Below are positions 9,831-19,556 of a stretch of 25,749 nt of DNA, in pieces. Where the stretch lies: contig JAPEVF010000659.1 in NCBI GenBank assembly GCA_029747585.1, positions 1-25,749 on the forward strand, read 5' to 3'. The position numbers were made by a program, and so were the translations under genes. Numbering within the stretch: the stretch's first letter is position 1; each line of letters opens with the position of its first letter. The stretch comes from Pleurotus djamor (lineage: Eukaryota; Basidiomycota; Agaricomycetes; Agaricales; Pleurotaceae). The notes under the pieces were generated by a model. That model was given only the letters and a program-made list of their open reading frames with translations, did not search any database and had not been told where the DNA came from.

Positions 9831-9935
9831 TCTATGCTCCATTTCCACTGCATCATCTGCATTCCGACGAACTTCCATTAGCGTAGATACTATGTAAATT
9901 ACTACTATTGCGTCTTCAGCTTTATAGTACAGGGT

Positions 9936-12900
9936 TCATTGTCTTCCCACTACGCCGGTGCGCTTTGCGACGAATCCTCCGCGTCTAGGACCACCTGCTG
10001 GTCCCCCTTCGTTTTCCGCTGTTTTCCGCTGCCATTGATCGATTAACCGTCCCACTCCAGTGTATGGTTGATCTGGAGGGGACCCGTTGGCTGGTGACTC
10101 AGTCTCTTCTGGAGATGTTGCCTTGCGGAATCGACTGAGTACCTCGTCGTCGGCGTGCTTTGGTTCATCCTTTTCAGGACGTCGTCCGGAAGGTGAAGTA
10201 CGTGAGGTGGAAATAGGAGAGCGTCTCCGTTGTGATGTGTCTGAATTGGCTGAGTGGGTAGGCAGTTGTAACGACGTATCAACCTTGCGGAGAGGTTCTG
10301 GTTGGTATGTTGTTGGTGACACCACTGGTGGTCGATTGAACGGGACATCAAAGGATGTCTTCCTAACATTGAGAGGGCGAGATGGTACTCGCACGTCAGA
10401 GGGTTTGTCTGCTAGAGGTGGCGGCCCCAGACCGACGACAGTGGATTTATTGATAGCTTCATAATGCTGGACCATGTCCGATATGGATGTTCGTCTCGCA
10501 GGACGGCGGGGAGTATCTTCTGGGGGCGAAAGAGATGAAGACCCAAGAGCAGGGAGGCCCGCCGATGGGGTTCCTGTTGAGCGGGAAGGAAACAAGAACA
10601 TTGATTGTGGACGTGAGCGACTAGAGATCGGTGAAGGTGTTGGCGCCGTTGGTGAAGGCTGTGGTCTGCTTTCATTGGCTTCAGGCACTTTGCCCTCTGG
10701 TCGCGAGTCGCTTGACAAAGGTTGGGGAGATCTTGATCGTGGAAATGAAGTCGTAGTAGGGGAGTTCAAGTTGACTGTAGTTCGTTTGGATGGACTCAAA
10801 CGACTAAGGTCGAGGTTCGGAGGAGGATTACCATCCTTCTTGCGATCTTTGTCACCGATTCCTCCTCCCCAAAGATCAACGAGATCGTGAACAGAACTCT
10901 GCCTCGCCTTGTGTTTCGGCTTCGCTTTAGGCGTGGCATTCGACGTGTCAGACTGACGGTTGTACCCTCCGGCATCCTCAGGGCCCTCATCTTCATCAGC
11001 GCTCGACTGAATATCTATATCTTTCTCAAGGCTCCCCGGTTTTCTAGAGATTGGTAATGGACTCCAGTTGTCCGAGAGAGGTTCTGATGATTGGAACTTA
11101 GAGTCAGACGTGCTGATGTTGGCAGGTCTCAGAGGGACTCCTTTGGGCTTTGTCACAGAGGTTAACCGACTTCTCGATATAGGCGACTGGGGGAGTTCGG
11201 CAGAAGGCATGTTTCTTTCCGATTTAGAAGAGGCGATGTCATTTAGCTTGGTAAAGCGCGAGCCACCGACATCGGCGTATGGTGATTTCTTCGTGGGCGA
11301 CGAACGAAGGGTTGGCTTGGTAGTTGCGTTTGTCGATTGTAGTTGCTCTGTGTCAGAGCCGGTGAGCCAATCTTTAGTCCCAGATTTAGTTGGAGCGATC
11401 GCGGAACGGGTATCCGAAGCTTTGTAGTCGCCGGGTTGAGCGAGAGACGCTGACAAGTTTGTGCGTTGACCAGTTATGTTGGATAAAGGTGGGATCTGGC
11501 TCGACTTCTGGGGTTCAAGGCTCTTGGCGGTTTTTACAGTGCTGGTATCCAAATCTCGGCCGTGTGGACCAGGGCTGACTTTGGAATCGACATCAAGACG
11601 TGATTCGATAGCGTTCCGTTGGCCGCGCATAGCACTCCCTGTGACTTGAGCAGAGCGGGAGCCTCCATGGTTGAAAGGCAAGTGCGAAGACTTGAGTAGG
11701 TCGACCTCGTGGTTCAACTTCAAGCCCTGGAGCTGACTCGTCAGTTGATTCCCAGCTCTGACACCTATCACTGGTGGGGTTTTGCTAGCCGGACGCGTTG
11801 CGAAGGACGCGTCGAGCTCCTCAAGTGATGGGAATCGCGATTCAACAGTTAAATCAAGTGATAAAGGTTGATTTGAAGGTGGTCGAGGTGGAGCCACGGG
11901 AGAAACTGACTCAGTATGAGATTGGGGTGTAGGCGAGGATGCAGAACCACGCATCGGTTGCGTTTGTGCGGAAAGGTACGTCGCTCGTGAGCTAGATGGC
12001 TGTGGTGAACGAGACTCCGGGCGATGGCTCAATATGGCGAGTCCGGTTCTCAGCTTGCGAGCTTCACCAAGGGTAGGCTCCGGTTTACTTGATGGCTGGA
12101 TGCCTAAGCCATCGAATGCATCGCGCTCCTTGAATTTCGATGGGATCAACCTCGATCGTGTGTTGGATGCTGAGAGACCCGCAGTACGAGCAGGGAGTAA
12201 CGGTTCACGGATAGATGTGGGAGTTGAACTGGTGGCAACCTCGCCGGTGGGATCCTTGGGTTTACCAGGTGGCGGATCGAAAGCGTTCCAAAGCTTTTGA
12301 CCGAAATCGTCTCCGAACCCATCACCCTTATCTTTGTTCTGAGTTTGGAGAGGTTTAACTCCCCACGCTGCATCGCCGCCAGACTTCGCCGGCTCTCTGA
12401 CTTTAGTAGCAGATATAGCCTTCCATGCTTTTTCACCCTCTGCATCGAATCCTTCATCAAGCCAGTTGTTTTTTACTGGACGATTGGTACTTGTTTCCGA
12501 TGTTGATGCCTGTGTTGGTCGCGACGGACTCGAGGGGCGGGACGAGGTGGGATCAGCGAGGTCTCTGCTGGGAGTAGGCCTCCCTCGCCTCATAGGTGCG
12601 ATTGCTTCAAGTACGGCTTCTCGAGCCTGTACTCCTGCATTCTTAGCCGTGCTTCCCGTCGAAGGAGTGGCAGGCTGTGTCGCTTGAGAGCCAATAGCTT
12701 CATGACGCGATGACTTATTGCTAGATGTGTTCGCAAATTGGGAATGGCGGGGCGACAGCGGCTGGGAAGGCGGTACATTATATTTGAATTGCGACTTCGT
12801 GCCTCGTAAGCGGTGAACTTGATCGAGCAACTCGAACGCGGTCGGGCGATGAACACCATGTTCTCTGAGCATCGAGGCTGGTCCCACACATGAGTGACTT

Positions 12901-13928
12901 CCTATGCGAAGATATCGAAGACAAACCTATTAGAGAGTTCATTTGTGCGGAGTATACTGGGTAAGGTGGGGTCCTATATTGAACATTGAGGATCGCGAGG
13001 GGACCATGCTCTTCGAAGGGGGTGGTGTAATAACAGAGCTTGTAAAGCAGCACACCCAACGCCCATACGTCACTCTTCTCGTCGACAGGGCGCCGTAGGT
13101 ATAAGTCGACCATCTCTGGAGCCCTATACTGAAGCGTTGTATGCCGATTGAGATCAGCCTCCAACGCCCTCACTTCTTCCGCGGTGGATGGGGGTCGTGG
13201 TGAAACCGTGGTAGCAGAGCCGAAGTCACAAAGCTTGAAAGAGGTAGGTGAAGATTGTAGGATGTTTTCGACTTTGAGATCTCGGTGCAATAGTGGAGGT
13301 CGAGAACTATGCATGTAGGCCACACCTTCGCAGACGTCCACAAATATTTGGAGGATCTCAGCTTCCGTCAAACGCTCACGGAGACGGCGATTCATCATGT
13401 CAATAATTCCGCCGCCTAGTAGAGAGGATGAGAGGGCTTCACGGTAAAGCACGTCTGCGTATCGTACCAGGACAATATTCCATCAAGATGAACACTTCGT
13501 ATGTGCCATTGGACAGTCTGTGCCAGGCAGCGTCAATGAGATGCACGATGTTCGGATGACCTTTCAAGAGTCTCTGAAGCGATCATTGTCTCAGTCAACG
13601 CGTACGATACCATAAGGAGAGACAGACCATCACGTCGACTTCCTTCTTAACCTCAGCCAACATGGCTTCATTCTCAACCGCGATGCGTTTCAAGACGTGA
13701 TGTGTGGTGTTATATACAGGTGTAGCGGTCCGTACGAGATAAACGTGCGCAAATCCACCTGAAAATGAGTAGCATCTAGCTTGGCAGAGTCCATTGATTG
13801 CAGCTTTGCATACCTTGGGACAGATAGCGCTCAACCTGGACGCTGAACTGGCCTACAGCGATCGTTTGGCCCGGGACCAAAGTCCCTTTAGACTGGCCAT
13901 ACATCTGATATGGCATTTGGTTCGCCAT
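9936..13928 (-). CDS. Ark1/Prk1 (NAK)-family Ser/Thr protein kinase
   Basis: Five exons: 13928-13814, 13758-13628, 13573-13468, 13415-12927 and 12877-9936; 1260 residues. The kinase domain spans about 24-305. It has a glycine loop with GGFAHVYLV (39-47), catalytic Lys62, HRDLKVEN (Asp163), DFG (181-183) followed by SATT, APE (216-218), and the family-typical [13 protein letters not shown] and GGGIIDMMN. The Ark1/Prk1/Akl1 (AAK1/GAK) family phosphorylates endocytic adaptors and coat proteins to control actin patches and clathrin-vesicle uncoating. The remaining 950 residues, nearly all in one exon, are rich in Ser/Pro/Arg and probably disordered, with many PxxP-like runs for SH3 partners. The start is [11 protein letters not shown]; an in-frame ATG lies further upstream at 14033. 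It is divergent from the dehydrogenase gene. Confidence 0.93.
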
Positions 13929-14204
13929 GAGAGGAGAAGGGGTATCTAGGCGAAGGACGTGGTGGAAATCAAAAAGAGGTCTTGCAACATGAACTGCAGC
14001 AGCCGAGGGTTGCCAATGTAACATCGCCCACAAAAGGAAACCTCCAGGGTCACGATGTAGCCACGTGATGCGCGGTGATGAACGGTTAACTTCCTTTTCT
14101 GGAGGACTGGATTAGATTCCGGAGTTACTCCAAGGTTACTGAGCTGACAAGAGCGGCCTAAACCGTTACCTCTTTCTTTCTTTCCACTACCATCTTACTG
14201 CCTG
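13929..14204. promoter_or_regulatory. shared divergent promoter region
   Basis: These 276 bp lie between the start codons of the Ark-type kinase (minus) and the dehydrogenase (plus). A CT-rich tract (CTCTTTCTTTCTTTCCACTACC, about 14170-14191) shortly before the plus-strand ATG is typical of fungal transcription-start regions. No clear TATA box was seen on either side. Confidence 0.45.
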
Positions 14205-15711
14205 ATGAGTGAACTCCTGCACAACGCTTTGCACCAACATGTACCCTACTCTCGGCCATCCACCCCAATCGCCCAGCAGCACCAGATTGGCTTTGTCGGG
14301 CTAGGCGCCATGGGCTTCGTCATGGCAAGAAACCTGGCCACACACCGACAGCCAGGCTCTATCCCCGTACTCGTATGGAATCGTACGAAATCCAAGTCGG
14401 AGGAACTGCAGAAACTGGTTGGCGAGGGTAAGATTCGTATCGCCCAAACCGTCGAACAGATCGCTCTCGAATGCGATGTCATCGTCACCAACTTGGCCAA
14501 CGATTTAGTCGTCAAGGAAATATATACAAAATTCTCGAACGCTCTCAAGGTACGTTGGTTATCTGGTGTCCTCCCTCCAGCGCTGAGCTCCGTCACTCGC
14601 CGTTAGAGCGATACCTCGTCTGGAAAGAAGATATTCGTTGAAACAAGCACGGTACGACGCGTTCTTTTGCGGCTCACTACAATATCTAACCGTCCTTCCC
14701 CAGATTTACCCCAGTCTCGCTGGTAGGGCATTCACCCAAGCAGTTGAGGGGTCAGGAGTTAACCCTCGCCCCTAGGGGAGTTGGACGAATTGATCACGTC
14801 GAATCCCAAGCATCATCTCATCACATCTCCCGTCTTTGGTACCCCTGCCGTCGCAGATAAAGCACAACTTCTCATTGTGATGAGCGGAGATTATCTAGCG
14901 AAGAAGGAGATTGCCCATCTCTTCGTTCCTTCAGTCGGTCGAAAGGTAATTGACCTGGGAGGAAACCTAGAGAAAGGTGAGAGTGGTGAAATGATGTCCT
15001 CACAATACTAAAAACTTCGGCCAGCCCCTACCTTCAAGCTAATTGGAAACTCAATGATTCTTGGCAGTCTCGAAATCCTTGCAGAAAGTTTCACGCTTGC
15101 GGAAAAATCTGGCATTGGTTCCCAGGCCGTATTAGACCTCGTCAAAGGTATGACTATGGCGTTGCAGCTAGGGAATATCTCTAAATCTTCTCTATATGGG
15201 TATAGACCTTATGCCTGCACCAGGGCAAGTTTCTCTTACCAAACTTTCTCCTGATTCCTGATTCTAGTTTCCATCCAGAACGATTGCATACGCAGACAAA
15301 ATTGCTCATGACAAGTTTGATGGATCCGTTGGCTTTGCTGTTGATGGCGGAATCAAAGACGCTTCGTGAATTCCCTTTCATGACTATATAGACCACCTCA
15401 CCTAACTTTGTATTCAGACACATACGCCGCCTCACCGCCGAGCTCAATTCGCCAATGCCCGTAATTGACATTGCACATCAACACCTTATCACCGCGCGTG
15501 CGATTCATGCGAATCAAGTCGCTCAAGGCAAAGAGCAATTTAAGACACTTGATTGGAGTGGCTTGGTCGCAGGTGCTCGCGTTGCAGCTGGCCTGGACGG
15601 TTTTGACAGCCAGAAGGTGAGATAGATCCCCTGATATGAGCCGCTTCAAGCTACTGACACGATATATATTAGCATGCCACCGTTGTGCGACCAGAGAAGA
15701 TAGATGATTAG
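14205..15711 (+). CDS. 3-hydroxyisobutyrate dehydrogenase-like NAD(P) oxidoreductase
   Basis: Nine exons: 14205-14549, 14607-14651, 14704-14722, 14776-14976, 15025-15147, 15206-15224, 15279-15365, 15418-15616 and 15673-15711; 358 residues. It belongs to the beta-hydroxyacid dehydrogenase family. The Rossmann motif is GFVGLGAMGFVMARNLA (from residue 29). The substrate region is ITSPVFGTPAVADKAQL, and the catalytic lysine is most likely Lys208 in FKLIGN. The C-terminal helical domain carries KFDGSVGFAVDGGIKD. Members oxidise 3-hydroxyisobutyrate (valine catabolism) or related beta-hydroxyacids. The substrate here cannot be read from sequence, and no obvious mitochondrial signal precedes the Rossmann fold. 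The intron at 15225-15278 starts with GCAAGT, a GC-AG intron. Two exons are 19 nt. A degraded copy of the last exon lies at 16700-16732. Confidence 0.9.
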
Positions 15712-15964
15712 ACGACTAACATCACAAGAAACATGTATAGATATGTCCCCACTTACTCTTCGAACGTATATCTTTCGTATCTCGTGACGAGTTCATATAG
15801 AATTTCACATAAATCAAAACGCAACGCGTTTCGATGGTTCATCTAAGTCAATCAAAGTCGGAATGTCTCTCAACACTGTAATCCTGCAGACATTTTTATT
15901 CAAGGCCATTCCGCGCTGGCCTCATACGTCCTAATTGCTGTTACTTCGACATCTTCTCCGCCTT

Positions 15965-16538
15965 TTATTGTGCAACAGCCGCTACACATTCAATTTCCAT
16001 AGCGGCACCGAGTGGTAGTGCGGCGACACCAACGCATGTTCTGGCAGGGAAGTTCCCCGGCTCAAAGAACTAGTCATCCGGCATGAGTAAGCTCAAATGC
16101 TCTCAAGCATGCCTGGGGCCACCGTCGACGCACCTCAGTATACACCTCATTCATTGGAGCGAAATCATCCTTCAGATTAGTCAAGTAGAGATTGACTTTG
16201 AGGACATGTTTCAGACTCGAGCCAGATGCTTTCAAGACGATCTCTAGATTCTTGATCGCTGCACGCTATGGAGTATCAGCTGAGAGGTAAATTAAAACCC
16301 TGAGATCGGGGAGGTAACTCAACAGTCTGCCCTTGTACGCCACCATCCACAAGTTTTAGATCCCTGTCACAGCCAATATTTCCCGAGGCATATACTACTC
16401 CATTTGAGACAATGGCCTGGGCTACGTAGAGAGACGAGATGATTATCGATGACCATCATGTTCTTGAAAGTTGAACGTACAATATATAGGGAGCGGAGGG
16501 TTAGCCTCCTCAGTGAAGATAATTTTTCTGTCAGCCAT
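15965..16538 (-). CDS. RidA/YjgF-family imine deaminase, copy 1
   Basis: Four exons: 16538-16481, 16421-16324, 16265-16134 and 16069-15965; 130 residues, the usual RidA length. Family motifs: PPLPIYSQAIVSNGVVYASGN, KNLEIVLKASGSSL, VLKVNLYLTNLKDDFAPMNEVY, and PARTCVGVAALPLGAAMEIEC with the conserved substrate-binding Arg106. RidA proteins hydrolyse reactive 2-aminoacrylate and related imines made by PLP enzymes, protecting those enzymes; fungal members are cytosolic or mitochondrial. No targeting peptide is seen. Intron 1 is 59 nt and intron 2 uses a GTTGAG donor; both positions are shared with copy 2. It is about 81% identical to copy 2 (24 differences counted by eye). It converges on the dehydrogenase gene, 253 bp away. 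Confidence 0.93.
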
Positions 16539-16596
16539 GCTTGAATCACTGCTTGAGAGAAGGGTACAGATGACCGAAATTCATCGATACTGAGCA

Positions 16597-16616
16597 TATA
16601 TATAGTATCTGATTCA
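16597..16616 (-). promoter_or_regulatory. promoter of RidA copy 1: TATA plus TGAATCA
   Basis: On the minus strand a TGAATCA (16610-16616) is followed by GATACTATATATA about 60-70 bp before the ATG at 16538. The same order and near-identical spacing occur before copy 2, where the element is TGAGTCA. It is one base off the AP-1/Gcn4 consensus. Confidence 0.5.
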
Positions 16617-16699
16617 GCCCCATGGAGGATGGAAGACCAAGCGTTCAGCCGATTCATCAGGTTACACACATGGATGGTTGTGCAGCGTGCTAGATTATT

Positions 16700-16732
16700 C
16701 ATGCCTTGTGACCAGAGAGGATATATAATTAG
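16700..16732 (+). pseudogene. remnant of the dehydrogenase last exon
   Basis: It aligns to the last exon of the dehydrogenase (15673-15711), from CATGCC to the stop TAG. By eye 30 of 33 aligned bases match, with two small deletions (4 and 2 nt) that break the frame. The T/A-rich flank before it also resembles the parent's intron end. It is same-strand and 5'-truncated to this exon, so it is a duplication breakpoint relic, not a gene. Confidence 0.65.
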
Positions 16733-16983
16733 ATGGAGTACATTATACAACATAAGGAATATGCATTGATATATCTCACCTTCTTAATTACCTCGAGCAT
16801 AAGACCAGCGGCGCAGGACCTAATTCCAATCCGTCTTAACTTATATCAGGAGTCAAAGGGGTCGATCAGGAAGCCGCATGTTGGTCTCCAAAAGAACCCT
16901 CTGGTGCATTGTAAAACTACAAATATTCTCACTTCTATCGTGAAACGAACCGTCTCCTGGGTTTCATGCGTGGTTCTCTTCGC

Positions 16984-17540
16984 TTACTGAATGACAGCTG
17001 CTATGCAGTCGATTTCCATAACAGCACCGAGTGGTAATGCCGCTACGCCCACGCATGTTCTAGCAGGGAGGTTCCCTGGCTCAAAGAACTATGAAATGTC
17101 TCAGTACGAATCAATAGGGCTGGACCGTATGCACGACTGTCGACATACCCCAGTGTACACCTCATTCATTCGAGCAAAATCATCCTTCAAATTAGTCAAG
17201 TAGATATTGACTTTGAGGATATGCTGGAGACTCGATCCAGAGGCTTTCAAAATGGTCTCTAAGTTCTTGATTGCTGCACGCTACGGGATGTCAACCCTGG
17301 GAGTACATGGGGGGAGAGGGGACTCAACGGTCTGCACTTGTACATCACTATCCACAAGTTCGAAATTCCTGTCATAGCTAATATTGCCGGAGGCATACAC
17401 AACGCCATTCGAGACAACAGCCTGGGCTGGATGAGAGGGCTGTCGATGGTCAGTAGTCAGCTCCCCGCGAAGTCGAACGTACAATAGACGGGGAGCGGTG
17501 GAGTGGCTTCCTCGGTGAAGATAATCTTTCGGTCAGACAT
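16984..17540 (-). CDS. RidA/YjgF-family imine deaminase, copy 2
   Basis: Four exons: 17540-17483, 17426-17329, 17280-17149 and 17088-16984; 130 residues. All exon lengths (58, 98, 132, 105) are identical to copy 1, and intron phases match. Motifs are intact: PPLPVYSQAVVSNGVVYASGN, SLQHILKVNIYLTNLKDDFARMNEVY and PARTCVGVAALPLG with Arg106. The differences from copy 1 cluster in residues 36-50 (GCDRDLK versus SYDRNFE), beside the loop before the first helix. They are mostly conservative elsewhere, which suggests both copies stayed under selection. Role as for copy 1: removal of reactive enamines/imines from amino-acid breakdown. The kinase gene lies immediately upstream on the same strand; its stop codon is only 64 bp from this ATG, within this gene's promoter. 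Confidence 0.93.
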
Positions 17541-17584
17541 GTTTGAACTGAAGGGCGGGAGCAGAGGGTGATTAAACCCCACCG

Positions 17585-17606
17585 TATATATGTAGTATCT
17601 GACTCA
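17585..17606 (-). promoter_or_regulatory. promoter of RidA copy 2: TATA plus TGAGTCA
   Basis: The minus strand reads TGAGTCA (17606-17600), then GATACTACATATATA, 45-66 bp before the ATG. TGAGTCA is the exact AP-1/Gcn4-type (CPC1) consensus. Its first three bases are the TGA stop codon of the upstream kinase gene. Conservation with copy 1 argues that it is functional. Confidence 0.5.
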
Positions 17607-18830
17607 GCTACGTGGGGGATCAAGCTGCATAACCAATGGTGCGACGAGCGAGTCCTTAAAGAAGTCATGAGAACCAGCATGTCCTCTCACGAGCAATCCG
17701 GTTCCCTGCAGCACCACTGATCTCGTCAGCTCCTTGCCGCCCCAATCTACGCGAGGAGTCCATGCGACTAGATGAGCACCGATGTGCGTGGCGGTAGTTC
17801 GGGCCAGGTCGATAGGATCGGTGGATTGCGTAGAGCTCGCGTACGATTGGAGGAACGCGGTAAGAACTTCAGAACAGCTCGATTCCGAAGCGGTATTGAA
17901 GCTTCGAAGGGTGTGAATCTCGGCACAGAATTGACCAAGATCCAAACCCGGTAGCCCAGTCTTTGCAAGTTCCCAATCAACCACGTATAGAGATAGCAGG
18001 TCTCCTGACTCTGTGAGATTGACGACGACATTCCCGGGCCAGAAGTCACCCATAACCAACTAGGAAATGATCAGGATCGGTGGTACCTAGGAATGAGGTC
18101 AAGTACTTACCGTAGAATTTGTCGTAGTCATCTTGGATGTAACTTCTTGTCCAAGATCGGAGATTGCTTCAAGTTGACCGCTTGAAATATCGAGAGGCGG
18201 GTCGGACAGGGAAGGCAGGTTTACACTCCCGTTCAAAGTCTCTACAAGCCGACCATAGGTCGCCCACGCAGAAATAGCTTTTCCTTGCTGATTGGCGTCA
18301 AAGACTTGGAGAACGTCTTCGCGTCCCTTGCTGGAATCGTGCACTTTAGCGATAAATGCTCCCAAAAGTTCTCCGATCTTCTGTCCTTCAGATGGAGAGA
18401 CCGCACCATCAAGCAAAAGCTGTTTGAGTGTCTTAGCATGCGTCCCAGCGTCTTCCATGATGATGACAGCGGCCTCCTTGTCGAAATGTAAGACAGAGGG
18501 TACGTTCACGAGTGATCCGGGTTCAAGCCAGGACTTCACGAGTTTCATTGCCTCGACTTCATATTTCTGATGGATTGGAGACGGTCAACTCTCGGTCGAT
18601 ATATGCGCATTTGACAGACGTACCTGTCTGTCCAAGGAAAACGGGATCGTCCCAACAAAAGGCAGTCCATGCTTAAATATAAGACTGGAGTGTCCTTGAA
18701 ATGGCGTTTCGAGGTCAATGCGATAGATGTAATTCGCTGTACCTCCAGAAAGAGGGGTGATTTTCGTAGACTTGAAGGGCGTCGTAGACAGATACTGCTC
18801 AACGCCGGAGGTCGTAGTGAGATCCAACAT
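17604..18830 (-). CDS. APH-fold small-molecule kinase (aminoglycoside phosphotransferase / methylthioribose kinase-like)
   Basis: Three exons: 18830-18624, 18566-18111 and 18059-17604; 372 residues. The N-lobe has a nucleotide loop SGGTANYIYRI (28-38) and a probable Lys53 in LIFKHGLPFVG, close to the VKQALP of methylthioribose kinases. The catalytic loop is VMGDFWPGNVVV (Asp226, Asn231), where the more usual HGD is MGD. The metal-binding Asp249 lies in VVDWELAKTG, followed by LPGLDLGQF. Enzymes of this fold phosphorylate small hydroxyl compounds (methylthioribose, choline, homoserine, aminoglycosides). The residues seen support kinase activity, but the substrate is unknown. Both introns are short (57 and 51 nt), with GTACGT and GTAAGT donors. 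Its neighbours are two RidA genes and a hydroxyacid dehydrogenase, which hints at amino-acid or metabolite-repair work; that link is inference. Confidence 0.85.
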
Positions 18831-19194
18831 GATAGTTGGTAGAGTAAGGCTTTCTGTGTTGACTCATTTCATCGTTGAAGGCTTTGTGGTGGTGGAAGTC
18901 CGGAACCGAGAAGCAAATGGCGCTCGGCTAACACGTCGAAGTTGAACGTGCCAGAGGGTTCAGGGCATGGTCATGAGTCGTCGATATGTGTGCACCAACG
19001 CGATATCCCATGTAGAAAAAGTGAATTGGGAAAAAAGGATAACTAGTGGATGATACATGAATGACTCGTGCGTTGTACAACAAACAGTTAATTGCTTCAC
19101 AGAACTCTTGTCTTACTAGATATGTACGTGACGTTTCATAAACTCTCGGGCCATGGCAGATAACGGACAAACACCCCAGGCAGACACGAAATAA
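18831..19194. other. intergenic region
   Basis: It lies between the start of the kinase gene and the stop codon of the EF-2 fragment (both minus strand) and should hold the kinase promoter and the EF-2 3' UTR. The minus-strand open frame at 18928-19170 has no recognisable coding content. I see no RNA gene or repeat. Confidence 0.45.
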
Positions 19195-19525
19195 TTATAG
19201 CTTGTCGTAGTAGGTGTCGAGAGATGGGATTTCGGGCTGTGTGAAGGAAGAGAAGGGTGAGTACACGGATTGACGAACGGGACAACGAGGAGATACTGAC
19301 CTTGAGACCCTTGCGAGTACGGATACCAGTGACGATAGCCTCGAGCTTGCTGCCCTTATCGAGAGGAGCTACGCATAAAATGAGCATCGACCATCGTTCA
19401 CAAGCAAAACAGGAAGACTCACATCCAGCAACAAGTTCCCAATGATCGAAGACGTTCTGGGGGAAGGCTTGTCCACTCGTGTGTGCACGGAGCTCACCGT
19501 TGAAGCCGAACGACTCAGCGACGGG
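19195..19525 (-). pseudogene. elongation factor 2, C-terminal fragment only
   Basis: Three segments join in frame: 19525-19423, 19368-19301 and 19236-19195, encoding the last 70 residues of eukaryotic EF-2 (domain V), a family of about 840 residues. Motifs: [51 protein letters not shown] and the universal C-terminus [13 protein letters not shown]. Introns (54 and 64 nt, GTGAGT and GTCAGT donors) are intact, the stop codon is in place, and codons favour C-ending forms as in a highly expressed gene. Upstream of 19525 homology ends abruptly: where EF-2 should read VKAYLPV, the frame reads MLLASPV and then unrelated sequence. No splice acceptor at that point explains it. The intron content rules out a processed copy. 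Either a rearrangement cut the gene or the assembly joins two loci here. Confidence 0.85.
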
Positions 19526-19556
19526 GGATGCCAGCAGCATAACTTCGAGAACAGTG

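Larger units (their letters stand above)
15965..16732. repeat. tandem duplication block, left copy
   Basis: This block contains ridA copy 1, its promoter and remnants of both flanking genes. The partner block runs from about 16700 to 17620 and contains ridA copy 2. Homology is clear in all four RidA exons, in intron positions, and upstream through TATA and TGA(C/T)TCA to about 16630 (partner 17620). Introns and the 3' flank have diverged strongly, so the duplication is not recent. Confidence 0.7.
16539..16983. other. spacer between the RidA genes
   Basis: From left to right it holds the 5' flank and promoter of RidA copy 1 (to about 16616), a trace of the kinase 3' end (16610-16630), about 70 bp of unassigned sequence, a degraded dehydrogenase last exon (16700-16732), and about 250 bp of A/T-rich sequence that would be the 3' flank of RidA copy 2. 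A plus-strand open frame at 16733-16990 in this spacer shows no coding character. Confidence 0.5.

Noticed and set aside
10087..12687. Several plus-strand open frames inside the large kinase exon
   Set aside because: They are shadows of the Ser/Pro/Arg-rich coding strand, whose codon bias leaves the opposite strand open.
14246..14596. Minus-strand open frame of 116 codons
   Set aside because: It is antisense to the Rossmann exon of the dehydrogenase.
16590..16610. TATATATA run as a microsatellite
   Set aside because: It is too short (8-9 bp) to be a repeat, and its position before the RidA ATG fits a TATA box.
16367..16753. Minus-strand open frame of 128 codons across the RidA copy 1 start
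   Set aside because: It runs through intron 1 of RidA copy 1 in a different frame and through the duplication seam. The RidA exons explain the coding signal.
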